Positions 1-8,363 of a stretch of 29,324 bases of DNA are shown piece by piece. Under the pieces are notes generated by a model. That model searched no databases and was not told the DNA's origin. It saw only the letters and a program-made list of their open reading frames with translations. Numbering within the stretch: the first letter of the stretch is position 1; every line of letters starts with the position of its first letter. The stretch is from Planctomycetota bacterium (GTDB taxonomy: Bacteria > Planctomycetota > Phycisphaerae > Phycisphaerales > SM1A02): NCBI GenBank assembly GCA_009926815.1, contig RFOC01000002.1, positions 1 to 29,324 of the forward strand, read 5' to 3'. Both the position numbers and the translations under genes were made by a program.

Positions 1-2538
1 AACCCGGTGGTGCATGCGGTCCACCGCTCGCCGTGGAGACCGGAGGGCTTCCCCGTGGCGAAGGCGCACGACGCGGTCATGCGGCGGGTGCCACTGCGTG
101 AACTGGATGATGCGGCCCTGGAGCGACTGAGCCGCGAGGCCCACCTGTTCCTGAGCGTGGAGGAGATGCGGGCCATCCAGGCCGAGTACCGGCGTCGTGG
201 CTGCGAGCCCCGCGAGATCGAGCTGGAGACCATCGCCCAGACCTGGAGCGAGCACTGTGTCCACAAGACGCTCAAGAGCCGGGTCCGCTACAGGGAACTC
301 GGCCTGGCACCGGGCTCGCCCTCCATGATCGACCGCGCTGGCCGGATGGATGGGCATGGCGTGGAGAACGGCGACCTGATCGTGGAGAACCTGCTCAAGC
401 ACACGGTGGCTGCGGCCACCCATCGATTGACCCAGCCCGGTGCGGCGGGATCCATCGACTGGTGCCTGAGCGTCTTCGTGGACAACGCGGGCGTGATCGC
501 CTTCGACGATCACCACGCCGTCTGCATGAAGGTGGAGACGCACAACCATCCCAGCGCGCTGGAGCCCTATGGCGGCGCCGCCACGGGCGCAGGTGGGTGC
601 ATCCGGGACGTCATGGGGACCGGCCTGGTGGCCAGACCCATCGCCGCCACCGATGTCTTCTGCGTGGCGCCCGCGGGCATGCAGGTGCCCCGCGGATGCC
701 TGCCACCGGCGCGGATCCTTCGGCAGGTGGTGTCCGGCGTGCGCGACTACGGCAACCGGATGGGAATTCCCACCCTGAACGGGGCGGTGTGGTTCGACCC
801 CCGATACGTGGGCAACCCGCTGGTCTACTGCGGCGTGGTGGGACTGATGCCGCGCACCATGATCCGGGGGCGGGCGGAATCCGGCGACCGCATCGTGATC
901 ATGGGCGGACGGACCGGCCGCGATGGCATCCACGGCGCCACCTTCAGCAGCGCCGAACTGACCGACACGCATGCGGACGAGTTCAGTCATGCCGTGCAGA
1001 TCGGCAATGCCATCACCCAGAAGAAGACGCTGGATGCGCTGCTGGCGGCGCGTGACAGCGAGGGTGGTCCGCTCTTCCATGCCGTGACCGACTGTGGCGC
1101 GGGGGGCTTCTCCAGCGCCGTGGGCGAGATGGGCGCAAGGCTTGGTGCCGAGGTGCACCTGGACCGAGCCCCGCTGAAGTACCAGGGCCTCAGCCCCACC
1201 GAGGTGTGGATCAGCGAGGCCCAGGAGCGCATGGTGCTGGCGGTGCCGGCCGATCGGCTGCCCGCGCTGGCGCAGGTCTGCGAGGCGCATCAGGTGGAGT
1301 GGTGCGACCTGGGCACCTTCGGCACGCCGGATCGGGATCTGGTGCTGCTGTGGCATGGATCCGAGGTCGGAAGGATCTCGACCCGATTCCTGGACGAGGC
1401 CCTGCCCACGCCGACGCGCGAGGCGGTCTGGGATCCGGCATGGTCCGCCCAGCAGCAGGCCGCCATCGATCGACCGGACGCGCCAGGAAGCCTGGGCGAG
1501 GCGCTGCGACGACTGTTGCGGCACCCGAACATCTCCAGCAAGGCGTGGATCATCCGCCAGTACGACCATGAGGTGCAGGGCACGAGCGTGATCAAGCCGC
1601 TGGTCGGACCCCAGGCAGGACCGGGTGATGCCGCGGTGATCCAGCCGCTGCCCGGGAGCACGCGTGGCGTGGCCATCGGCAACGGATTGGCCACGGGGCT
1701 GGCCATCGATCCCTACTGGATGGGTCTTGCGGCGGTGGATGAGTGCGTGCGAAACCTGGTCTGCGTCGGCGCGGATCCGGATCGCATCGCCATCCTGGAC
1801 AACTTCTGCTGGCCCGCTTGCCGCGATCCCCGGAACATGGGCAGCCTGGTCAGGGCCGCCGAGGCGTGTCTGGACGCCGCACTGGCCTACCGAACACCCT
1901 TCATCAGCGGCAAGGATTCGCTCAACAACCAGTTCGTGACCGACGAGGGCCGGACCATCCAGATCCCGCCCACGCTGCTCATCTCGGGCCTGGGCATCGT
2001 CCCGGACGTCCTCCGCTGCGTGACCATGGATGCCAAGGCCGCGGGAAACCTGCTGGTGATGGTCGGCTTCACGCACGGACGCATGGGTGGTTCGCATGCG
2101 CATCGGGTGGGCGTGCGTTCAGGGTCGGAGGACCTGCCGCAGGTGGACCTGCGCATCGGACCGGCATCGGCCCGAGCGGTCGCGGGAGCGATCCAGGCCG
2201 GGCTGGTCCGAAGCGCGCACGACTGCAGCGAGGGGGGCGCACTGGTGGCGGCGGCCGAGATGGCGTTCGCGGGACATGTGGGACTCCGGATCGACCTGCA
2301 TGCCATGCCGGCCGCCCCGGGACTGGACACCTGGGCCCGCGCCTTCGCCGAGGATCCATCACGCTACCTGCTGGAGGTGGAGCCCCAGAGCCTGGCCCAT
2401 CTGCAGGCAAGCCTGGGATCGATTCCGCATGCGGTGATCGGTCGATTCGAGGACACCGGCACGCTCGCGGTGGCGGGCGAGAGACTGGATCTGGCCACGC
2501 TTCATGCGGACTGGCGATCCGGCGAGGAGGGCTGGTGA
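1..2538 (+). CDS. purL: Phosphoribosylformylglycinamidine synthase, PurL subunit (5' end outside window)
   Basis: PurL is the synthetase subunit of FGAM synthase, which converts FGAR to FGAM with ATP and glutamine-derived ammonia in the fourth step of purine synthesis. The frame is open to base 1, so the GTG at position 7 is probably internal. The first visible residues (NPVVHAV...) resemble the linker after a PurS-like N-terminal domain, as in long PurL forms. About 843 residues are visible, already longer than small PurL proteins of about 740. Motifs include SEHCVHKT (the catalytic-His loop), VETHNHPSALEPYGGAATG (substrate and ATP site), DCGAGGFSSAVGEMG and SGKDSLNNQF. The stop overlaps the purQ ATG by one base (TGATG). 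Identity is certain; only the N-terminal domain content is inferred. Confidence 0.95.
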   Translation, partial: NPVVHAVHRSPWRPEGFPVAKAHDAVMRRVPLRELDDAALERLSREAHLFLSVEEMRAIQAEYRRRGCEPREIELETIAQTWSEHCVHKTLKSRVRYRELGLAPGSPSMIDRAGRMDGHGVENGDLIVENLLKHTVAAATHRLTQPGAAGSIDWCLSVFVDNAGVIAFDDHHAVCMKVETHNHPSALEPYGGAATGAGGCIRDVMGTGLVARPIAATDVFCVAPAGMQVPRGCLPPARILRQVVSGVRDYGNRMGIPTLNGAVWFDPRYVGNPLVYCGVVGLMPRTMIRGRAESGDRIVIMGGRTGRDGIHGATFSSAELTDTHADEFSHAVQIGNAITQKKTLDALLAARDSEGGPLFHAVTDCGAGGFSSAVGEMGARLGAEVHLDRAPLKYQGLSPTEVWISEAQERMVLAVPADRLPALAQVCEAHQVEWCDLGTFGTPDRDLVLLWHGSEVGRISTRFLDEALPTPTREAVWDPAWSAQQQAAIDRPDAPGSLGEALRRLLRHPNISSKAWIIRQYDHEVQGTSVIKPLVGPQAGPGDAAVIQPLPGSTRGVAIGNGLATGLAIDPYWMGLAAVDECVRNLVCVGADPDRIAILDNFCWPACRDPRNMGSLVRAAEACLDAALAYRTPFISGKDSLNNQFVTDEGRTIQIPPTLLISGLGIVPDVLRCVTMDAKAAGNLLVMVGFTHGRMGGSHAHRVGVRSGSEDLPQVDLRIGPASARAVAGAIQAGLVRSAHDCSEGGALVAAAEMAFAGHVGLRIDLHAMPAAPGLDTWARAFAEDPSRYLLEVEPQSLAHLQASLGSIPHAVIGRFEDTGTLAVAGERLDLATLHADWRSGEEGW

Positions 2539-3362
2539 TGACCTCGCGACCCAGGGCCCTGGTGATCACTGCGCCCGGCATCAACTGCGACGGTGAACTG
2601 GCGCAGGCCTTCGGTGCGGCAGGAGCGGAGCCGGAGCTGGTGCTGCTGGAACGACTGCGGCGAACACCGTCGCTGATCGATCGATTCGACCTGATCGGAC
2701 TTCCCGGTGGGTTCAGCTACGGTGATGACATCGCCGCGGGCCGCATCATGGCGGTTCTCATGCGGGAGACGGTCTATCCGGCGCTGGCTGCCGCGATCGA
2801 CCGCGGCACACCCATGATCTGTCCATGCAACGGGTTCCAGATCGCCGTGCAGGCGGGGCTGCTGCCAGGCGCGGAACCCGGCCACTGGCCCGATCGTGCC
2901 GCGGCACCCACGGTGGCGCTGTGCCAGAACCGCAACGCGAGATTCCGAGACATCTGGACCCGCGTGGAGGTGCCCGAGGGGACCCGCTGCGTGTGGACCG
3001 CCGGCCTCGCCACGGATCCGGAGGCGGACCTCATGCCCAGCGCCCATGGCGAGGGCCGTTTCGAGACCGATCCTGCGACCCTGGAGCGCCTGAGGGTGGG
3101 GGGCCAGATCGCCCTGCGATACCACGCGCACGACAACTTCAACGGAAGCATGGACGCCATCGCCGGCATCTGCGACCCGTCGGGTCGGGTGCTGGGTCTC
3201 ATGCCGCATCCCGAGCGATTCACGCGCTGGACGCAGCATCCATGGTGGACCCGACTGCAGGCGGGACAGATGCGACAGGAGCCCCTGGGTCTGCGGATGT
3301 TCCGCCAGGCGGTGCAGTGCGTGATGCGGGCACGAGATGTCTCTCGGACGCTGACGGCATGA
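2538..3362 (+). CDS. purQ: FGAM synthase glutaminase subunit PurQ
   Basis: PurQ is the class I glutamine amidotransferase subunit that supplies ammonia to PurL. The protein has 274 residues. The nucleophile is Cys97 in the CPCNGFQ elbow, and the His224/Glu226 pair of the triad lies in MPHPER. GLPGGFSYGDD (about residues 54-64) is the family signature near the oxyanion loop. The ATG at 2538 is chosen because AGGAGG ends seven bases upstream and the ATG overlaps the purL stop as TGATG. A GTG one codon earlier is also possible. Translational coupling fits the expected 1:1 need for both subunits. No PurS gene is visible; that domain may be fused to PurL beyond the left edge. Confidence 0.95.
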   Translation: MTSRPRALVITAPGINCDGELAQAFGAAGAEPELVLLERLRRTPSLIDRFDLIGLPGGFSYGDDIAAGRIMAVLMRETVYPALAAAIDRGTPMICPCNGFQIAVQAGLLPGAEPGHWPDRAAAPTVALCQNRNARFRDIWTRVEVPEGTRCVWTAGLATDPEADLMPSAHGEGRFETDPATLERLRVGGQIALRYHAHDNFNGSMDAIAGICDPSGRVLGLMPHPERFTRWTQHPWWTRLQAGQMRQEPLGLRMFRQAVQCVMRARDVSRTLTA

Positions 3363-4258
3363 GTCCGTCCCATCCACGCTGCTCGAAGTGCGGCTACATC
3401 CTGGTGGGTGCCTCCACCCGCTGCCCCGAGTGCGGACACGAACGCGTCCATCGCGAGCGGTGGGTGGAGGGAGAACTGCACCTTCTGGGACCCACGGTGG
3501 TGCAGCCCATCTTCACGCGCTGCCTGGTGGCCGCCCTGGCGCTGACCGTCGCGTTCCTGCTTGGATTGGCGCTGAACCCGGGCCTGCTCGCCCAGCTGGA
3601 TCTGCGCGTCTCGTGGGATGCCCGCTGGACCATGATTCCGCTGGCCCTGGCGGTCCCGGTGGCCTGCCTGCTCTGGACGCGGCCGATCGAGGCCCCTGAC
3701 AGCACATTGCTTCAACTCGATGCCTCCTCCGCGTGGCGGCGCTGGTTGCCCGTGATGCAGCTGCCGTGGCTGGCTTACGCCGCATGCGTGGTCAGCGCGA
3801 TCATGGCCATCCCGCCCAATCCCCCGCCCGGAACCGTGGTGACCATGCCGGCGACGACGGGTCCCGCCGACAACCTGATGACCGCGGCGCACGTGATCGG
3901 CGTGCTGTCCCAGCTGCCATGGCTGCTGACCCTTCGACACGTGGGTCGCATGGGCGAGTATCTGCGCGACATGACCATCACGCGAGCGGCCACCACCGGT
4001 CTCTGGCTCTGGTCCGGCATGATCGCGATGCTGCCGATCATCATCGCCTTCCGCGGTCGCTACATGAAGGGGGCCACCATCCGGGACCTGCTTCAGGATC
4101 TGCTGGTGATCTCCAATGTCGGACTGGTGCTTGGCGTGATCCTGGCCTGGCTGCTGGTCTGGGCCATGGCTCACTGCCTGACCAATGCCCACGAGCTCGT
4201 GGCCCGGGACCATCGCCGGGCGCAGCGTGAACGCGACCGATTCCACACGCCCAGCTGA
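3359..4258 (+). CDS. Zinc-ribbon polytopic membrane protein, function unknown
   Basis: This 299-residue protein starts with a four-cysteine zinc ribbon (CSKC at 8-11, CPEC at 22-25) and continues as a membrane protein with about six hydrophobic segments. These are near IFTRCLVAALALTV, MIPLALAVPVACLLW, WLAYAACVVSAIMAI, AHVIGVLSQLPWLLTL, LWLWSGMIAMLPIIIAF and VGLVLGVILAWLLVW. The C-terminus is short, charged and arginine-rich, probably cytoplasmic. The start overlaps the purQ stop by four bases (ATGA), so it is co-translated with the purine genes. Short zinc ribbons fused to membrane segments are common in planctomycetes. Nothing in the sequence reveals a substrate, and a role in purine metabolism is not implied by position alone. 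Confidence 0.8.
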   Translation: MSPSHPRCSKCGYILVGASTRCPECGHERVHRERWVEGELHLLGPTVVQPIFTRCLVAALALTVAFLLGLALNPGLLAQLDLRVSWDARWTMIPLALAVPVACLLWTRPIEAPDSTLLQLDASSAWRRWLPVMQLPWLAYAACVVSAIMAIPPNPPPGTVVTMPATTGPADNLMTAAHVIGVLSQLPWLLTLRHVGRMGEYLRDMTITRAATTGLWLWSGMIAMLPIIIAFRGRYMKGATIRDLLQDLLVISNVGLVLGVILAWLLVWAMAHCLTNAHELVARDHRRAQRERDRFHTPS

Positions 4259-4268
4259 TTGGCCCGAC

Positions 4269-4274
4269 TATCCT
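4269..4274 (+). promoter_or_regulatory. Candidate -10 box for a leaderless transcript
   Basis: TATCCT stands six bases before the ATG at 4281, so transcription would start at or beside the start codon. No Shine-Dalgarno sequence lies in between, only CCCGGG. No clear -35 hexamer is seen. The same TANNNT-N6/7 layout occurs before four other first genes in this window. Confidence 0.45.
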
Positions 4275-4280
4275 CCCGGG

Positions 4281-5318
4281 ATGAAGTCAGCCACGGGCAC
4301 CCTGCGGTATGGCGTGATCGGCACGGGCCGGATGGGCAGGCACCACGTCCGTCTGGGCACCCAGATCGATGGGCTTGAACTGGTCGGCGTGGTCGACCGG
4401 GATCCGGATCGTCGTGCGGAGATGACGGAGAAGTACGGTGGCAGGGGGCATGCCGAGGTCGATGCCCTGATCGACGCCGGCGTGGACGTGGTGGTGATCG
4501 CCACACCGACCATCCATCACCGAGCCGCCGCGGAGAGGCTTCTGGCCCGCGGCATCCATTGCCTGATCGAGAAGCCGCTGGCCCCGAGCGTGGAGGAAGC
4601 CCGCGCCATCGCCGACGCCGCCGCCCGAAGCGGCGCTCTCCTGCAGGTGGGCCACGTGGTGCGCTATGACCCGGTCATGGTGGCCATCCGCCGGCTGGGG
4701 ATCGGCATGCCTCGTTTCGTGGAGGTGGATCGAATCAGTCCCATGACCTTCCGAAGCGTGGATGTGGGCGTGGTGCTCGACATGATGATCCATGACATCG
4801 ACGTGCTGCTGATGCTCATGGAGCGCGAGCCAGAGCGGGTCGACGCGAGCGCCGTCAGCGTGCTCGGTGACAGCGAGGACGTGTGCAACGCCCGCCTCAC
4901 CTTCCCGCCGGATCGTCATGGTCACCGCTGCGTGGCCAACGTGACCGCGAGCCGGCTGGCCATGAAGACCGAGCGCAAGATGCGCCTCATCTCGCCCGAC
5001 GCCTACGTCAGCGCGGACTTCCAGGAGCGCAAGGGCAGCGTGGTCCGCCGGACCGCCAATGACACCCGCATGAAGGAGATCCGAGACCAGCTCAAGGCGG
5101 GCAAGGATCTGAGCGCCATGAACTGGCTCGACCTGGTGTCCATGGAGCCGCTGCAGGTGGAGGCTGGTGAGCCCCTGAAGCTGCAGCTGGAGGATTTCCT
5201 GGACGCCATCCGCTCCGGACGCAAGCCCTTCGTCGATGCGGAGGCTGGGTTCGCCGCCGTGCGCACGGCCGAACGCATCGTGGCTGCCGCGAAGGCGCTC
5301 GACACGCAGGGGGCGTGA
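4281..5318 (+). CDS. Gfo/Idh/MocA family NAD(P)-dependent oxidoreductase
   Basis: This is a 345-residue dehydrogenase of the Gfo/Idh/MocA family. The Rossmann nucleotide-binding motif GTGRMG is at about residues 14-19, the IEKPL segment with the conserved Lys at 96-100, and the MMIHDIDVL motif with the conserved His/Asp region near 168-176. The C-terminal alpha/beta domain ends with EAGFAAVRTAERIVAAA, typical of the family. Length and motifs fit sugar or UDP-sugar dehydrogenases. UDP-GlcNAc 3-dehydrogenase (GnnA) is one candidate, but no partner aminotransferase is nearby, so the substrate stays open. The ATG at 4281 is chosen because the nucleotide-binding fold begins eight residues later and a TATCCT box precedes it. 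nfo follows after one base, so this gene probably heads an operon with nfo, the TPR lipoprotein and trpD. Confidence 0.88.
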   Translation: MKSATGTLRYGVIGTGRMGRHHVRLGTQIDGLELVGVVDRDPDRRAEMTEKYGGRGHAEVDALIDAGVDVVVIATPTIHHRAAAERLLARGIHCLIEKPLAPSVEEARAIADAAARSGALLQVGHVVRYDPVMVAIRRLGIGMPRFVEVDRISPMTFRSVDVGVVLDMMIHDIDVLLMLMEREPERVDASAVSVLGDSEDVCNARLTFPPDRHGHRCVANVTASRLAMKTERKMRLISPDAYVSADFQERKGSVVRRTANDTRMKEIRDQLKAGKDLSAMNWLDLVSMEPLQVEAGEPLKLQLEDFLDAIRSGRKPFVDAEAGFAAVRTAERIVAAAKALDTQGA

Positions 5319-5319
5319 C

Positions 5320-7275
5320 ATGCCCCGCATTGGAAGCCACTGCAGCGCCGCCGGAGGACCTGCGCATGCGGTTCGTGAGGCCATGGCCCTTGGTCTGGAC
5401 TGCGTGCAGGTGTTCACCGCCAACCAGCGGCAATGGCATCCGAAGGAGCCCGGGGCGACGGAGATCGAGGCGTGGTTCAAGGCCCTGCGCGATGCGGGCT
5501 GGTCGGATCCCGAGGACCACCGTGCCGTCAGCCACAACAGCTACCTGGTGAACCTGGCCCATCCCCAGGATGCCGCGCGCAGCCGCTCCATGGCCCTGCA
5601 GCGCAGCGAGCTGGAACGATGCGAGCGGCTGGGAATCCGTCTCTGCGTCATGCACCCCGGGGCGCATCTGGGCTCGCCGCGCCCCACCCGCGAGCCCAAC
5701 GACCTCGAGCGCGAACCCTCGGAGGAGGAGCGTGCGGGGCTTCGACGCATCGCCCGATCCCTGGATGCGCTGCATGCGGATCTTCCGGGGTATCGCGTGG
5801 TCACCTGTCTGGAGAACACCGTGGGCGCCGGAACCACGCTGGGGTACACGCTCCAGCATCTGGCCATCATCCGGGACATGGTCCGTCATCCCGATCGGGT
5901 GGGCTTCTGCATCGACACCTGCCATGCGGTGGCCGCCGGGTATCGCATGGACACGGCCTCGGCGGCGGCGACCGTGGTGCAGCGCATCTCGCGCGACCTG
6001 GGCGACCGCCATGTGCTGGTGTTCCACCTGAATGATTCGGTCGGGGCCTGCGGAAGCCGGAAGGATCGGCACGCCCACATCGGCGATGGCGCGTGCGGAA
6101 CCAGCGCCTTCGCCGCCATCCTGAAGCGACGGGCCTGGGCCAGGGTCCCCATGATCCTGGAGACGCCCAAGGAGGGTTCCTTCCGTGGCCAACCATGGGA
6201 CCGCGAGAACGCCGCCCGCCTGCGCTCGATGACGGGCAAGGGTGCACGCCGGGCGATCCGGGTGGCGGCCATGCTGCTGCTGGCCCTGATTCCAGTGTTG
6301 ACCGGGTGCAAGACGCGGACGCTCGAGCAGATCCGTGGCGAGCAGCCCATGCCCATGGCGCCGGCAGGCGGCGGTCCAGCCAGACCCAGTCCCGCGGAGG
6401 AGGCCACGCTGACCAAGGCCCGGTCTCGCCTGGATCGCGGCGACTACGACGCGGCCCTGGCGCTCTTCGAGGAGGTCCTCCGCGAGAACCCCAAGCTCCC
6501 GGATGCTTGGGTGGGCGTGGGTGACGTGCACACGGACCTGCGGCAGTGGGAGCAGGCGGAATCGGCCTACGCCAACGCGGTGGGCCTGGACACCCAGAAC
6601 TTCGATGCCCACTTCGGCCGGGGCAAGGCCCTGCAGGTGCTGAACCGACTGCTCGACGCGATCCGCAGCTACCACCGCGCGCTCCTCATCAAGCCCGATG
6701 ACTTCGACGCCAACCTGAACATGGCCACGGCCTACCTGCAGCTGGATCAGGCGGACAGCGCCATCACCTACGCGGAGAAGGCGGTCAAGCTCAAGCCCGA
6801 TTCCGGTCCGGCGCGCATCAACCTGGGCGTGGCCTATGAGCGGGCCTCACGCGCGGCCGACGCGATCACGCAGTACGAGATGGCGGCGGAGCTGATGGAG
6901 CCCACACCCCAGCTGCTCATGAACCTGCTGAACGCCTATGCCCAGGGGCAGCGGTACCGCGAGGCGGTGAACGCGGCCAACCTGCTTGTCCGGGTCTCGC
7001 CCTCCGCCAGCAGCTGGGAGCGACTGGGCTGGGCGTACTTCCGCCTGGGCGACTACAGCCGAAGCCTGGAGAGTTATCGCGAGGCGGTTCGCGTGGATGG
7101 CCGTCACTGGCCGGCCTGGAACGGCGTCGGCGTGAATCTGCTGAACGAGTGGCTGCAGGGCCAGAGGCAGGATGAGACGCTGGCGGAGCAGGCGCGGGCG
7201 GCCTTCCGCAAGTCCCTGCAGATCAACCCCGATCAGGTCAAGGTGCAGCGACTGCTCACCGTGTACGCCAAGTGA
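5320..7275 (+). CDS. nfo: Endonuclease IV (Nfo), open in frame into a TPR lipoprotein
   Basis: Residues 1-303 are a full-length Nfo, the metal-dependent AP endonuclease of base excision repair. It cleaves 5' of abasic sites. All nine metal ligands of the family can be placed: His72 (SHNSY), His112 (MHPGAH), Glu165 (CLENT), Asp199 and His202 (CIDTCH), His236 (FHLND), Asp249 and His251 (KDRHAH) and Glu281 (LETPKEG). Nfo proteins normally stop soon after the WDRENAARLR segment. Here the frame continues without a stop through a lipoprotein signal peptide and a TPR domain to 7275, giving 651 residues if translated as one. A cytosolic DNA-repair enzyme fused ahead of a secretion signal is unusual. 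The alternatives are internal initiation at 6229, a true membrane-tethered fusion, or a lost stop codon. Nfo identity is certain; the 3' limit is not. Confidence 0.85.
   Translation: MPRIGSHCSAAGGPAHAVREAMALGLDCVQVFTANQRQWHPKEPGATEIEAWFKALRDAGWSDPEDHRAVSHNSYLVNLAHPQDAARSRSMALQRSELERCERLGIRLCVMHPGAHLGSPRPTREPNDLEREPSEEERAGLRRIARSLDALHADLPGYRVVTCLENTVGAGTTLGYTLQHLAIIRDMVRHPDRVGFCIDTCHAVAAGYRMDTASAAATVVQRISRDLGDRHVLVFHLNDSVGACGSRKDRHAHIGDGACGTSAFAAILKRRAWARVPMILETPKEGSFRGQPWDRENAARLRSMTGKGARRAIRVAAMLLLALIPVLTGCKTRTLEQIRGEQPMPMAPAGGGPARPSPAEEATLTKARSRLDRGDYDAALALFEEVLRENPKLPDAWVGVGDVHTDLRQWEQAESAYANAVGLDTQNFDAHFGRGKALQVLNRLLDAIRSYHRALLIKPDDFDANLNMATAYLQLDQADSAITYAEKAVKLKPDSGPARINLGVAYERASRAADAITQYEMAAELMEPTPQLLMNLLNAYAQGQRYREAVNAANLLVRVSPSASSWERLGWAYFRLGDYSRSLESYREAVRVDGRHWPAWNGVGVNLLNEWLQGQRQDETLAEQARAAFRKSLQINPDQVKVQRLLTVYAK
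6229..7275 (+). CDS. TPR-repeat lipoprotein (probable internal start within the nfo frame)
   Basis: From the ATG at 6229 the protein would have 348 residues. It has a basic n-region (KGARRAIR), a hydrophobic core and a lipobox LTGC with the lipid-modified Cys27. This is a lipoprotein signal (Sec/SPII). A Pro/Ala/Gly-rich linker follows. From about residue 60 to 340 there are seven or so tetratricopeptide repeats, with helix pairs such as GDYDAALALFEEVLRENP, WEQAESAYANAVGLD and ADSAITYAEKAVKLKPD. TPR lipoproteins are protein-interaction scaffolds on the periplasmic side; the partners are unknown. No Shine-Dalgarno sequence precedes this ATG. It shares the nfo frame with no stop between them, so a separate start is inferred from the signal peptide, not from a stop codon. 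The trpD GTG overlaps its stop (GTGA). Confidence 0.6.
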   Translation: MTGKGARRAIRVAAMLLLALIPVLTGCKTRTLEQIRGEQPMPMAPAGGGPARPSPAEEATLTKARSRLDRGDYDAALALFEEVLRENPKLPDAWVGVGDVHTDLRQWEQAESAYANAVGLDTQNFDAHFGRGKALQVLNRLLDAIRSYHRALLIKPDDFDANLNMATAYLQLDQADSAITYAEKAVKLKPDSGPARINLGVAYERASRAADAITQYEMAAELMEPTPQLLMNLLNAYAQGQRYREAVNAANLLVRVSPSASSWERLGWAYFRLGDYSRSLESYREAVRVDGRHWPAWNGVGVNLLNEWLQGQRQDETLAEQARAAFRKSLQINPDQVKVQRLLTVYAK

Positions 7276-8312
7276 ACGGCACGCCAGGCCCATCCGGTTC
7301 CGACGCGTTCCTGGCCTTCGTGGCCCAGATCGAGGGCGGAGGTTCGCACACCGCCTCGGAGGCCGAGGCGGCCATGGGCCTGGTCCTTGATGGCATGGTG
7401 GACGAGGCACCGCTGGCTCGGTGGCTTGGCGCCTTCGCTCTCCGGACACCCTCGCCCAATGAACTTCTTGGATGCATGCAGGCCCTGATGTCACGCGCAC
7501 GGCTGGTGCCCACGCGCACGTCGCCGGAGCGGATCCTGGACACGTGCGGCACGGGTGGCGCCCCCAAGGTCTTCAACGCGAGCACCCTGGCCGGCCTGGT
7601 CGCGGCCGCGGCCGGCTGTCCCGTGGCCAAGCATGGCAATCGCTCACGGACGGGATTCGGAAGCGCGGAGACGATGGCCGCACTGGGCTTTCCCATGGAA
7701 GCGGAGCCGACCGTGCAGGCGAACATGCTGGACACGTCGGGATTCTGCTTCTGCATGGCTCCGCGTCATCATCCCGGGGGCGTCCACGCCGCCACGGTCC
7801 GACGCCGCATGTCGGTGCCGACCCTCTTCAACGTGGTCGGGCCGCTCTGCAATCCGGCGGGTGCGCTGCGACAGGTTGTGGGCGTCTGGGATGCACGGCT
7901 GCTGCAGCCCGTGGCGGAGACCCTGGCCCGGCGCGGCTGCGTGCAGGCCATGGTGCTGCACGCGGAGGATGGTCTTGACGAGGCCAGCGTGTGCGCACCG
8001 ACCCGTTTCGTGCACGTGGACCGGGGCAGCGTGGTCGATGAGGGGACGCTGGAACCGGCCATGTTCGGGATCGAGGTCCGGTCCACGCCCCCCGAACCGG
8101 CACACAGCCTGAACGAGGCCGTGACCATGGCGCAGGATCTGCTGCAGGGCCGCGATGCCGGTGGTCGCCTGGACATGCTCGTGATGAACGCGGCCATCGC
8201 CATCGTCACGGGTGGGCACCGCCTCTCGTGGCGGGATGCCGCGGGCATGGCCCGAGACCTGCTCGATGGTCGACGCGTGCTGGACCTGCTTCGGCGCGTC
8301 GTCTCCGGCTGA
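7272..8312 (+). CDS. trpD: Anthranilate phosphoribosyltransferase
   Basis: TrpD transfers phosphoribose from PRPP to anthranilate in tryptophan synthesis. The protein has 346 residues, the usual length. The PRPP-binding glycine loop reads DTCGTGGAPKVFNAST (about 90-105) and is followed by VAKHGNRSR (about 118-126), the LFNVVGPLCNP segment and DGLDEAS, which holds the Asp-Glu metal pair. In most family members the loop is GTGGD; here Asp is replaced by Ala97. The start is GTG, overlapping the previous stop as GTGA. No other trp gene is in the window, so trp genes are dispersed, at least here. A TrpD paralogue with another substrate cannot be excluded, but the KHGNRS and DE motifs favour TrpD. 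Confidence 0.9.
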   Translation: MNGTPGPSGSDAFLAFVAQIEGGGSHTASEAEAAMGLVLDGMVDEAPLARWLGAFALRTPSPNELLGCMQALMSRARLVPTRTSPERILDTCGTGGAPKVFNASTLAGLVAAAAGCPVAKHGNRSRTGFGSAETMAALGFPMEAEPTVQANMLDTSGFCFCMAPRHHPGGVHAATVRRRMSVPTLFNVVGPLCNPAGALRQVVGVWDARLLQPVAETLARRGCVQAMVLHAEDGLDEASVCAPTRFVHVDRGSVVDEGTLEPAMFGIEVRSTPPEPAHSLNEAVTMAQDLLQGRDAGGRLDMLVMNAAIAIVTGGHRLSWRDAAGMARDLLDGRRVLDLLRRVVSG

Positions 8313-8363
8313 AAAAGGGCCTCAAGTTCCGGGTGACCCGGGAACAAGCGTCATGCTGACCGC

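Noticed and set aside
8326..8345. Hairpin GTTCC-GGG-TGA-CCC-G-GGAAC between trpD and comEC as a terminator
   Set aside because: The stem has a bulge, and no T-tract follows on the + strand. The 51-bp gap could equally be a simple spacer.
8352..8357. CATGCT six bases before the comEC ATG as a leaderless -10 box
   Set aside because: The spacing fits the other cases, but the first base is C, so it does not match TANNNT. It was not counted.
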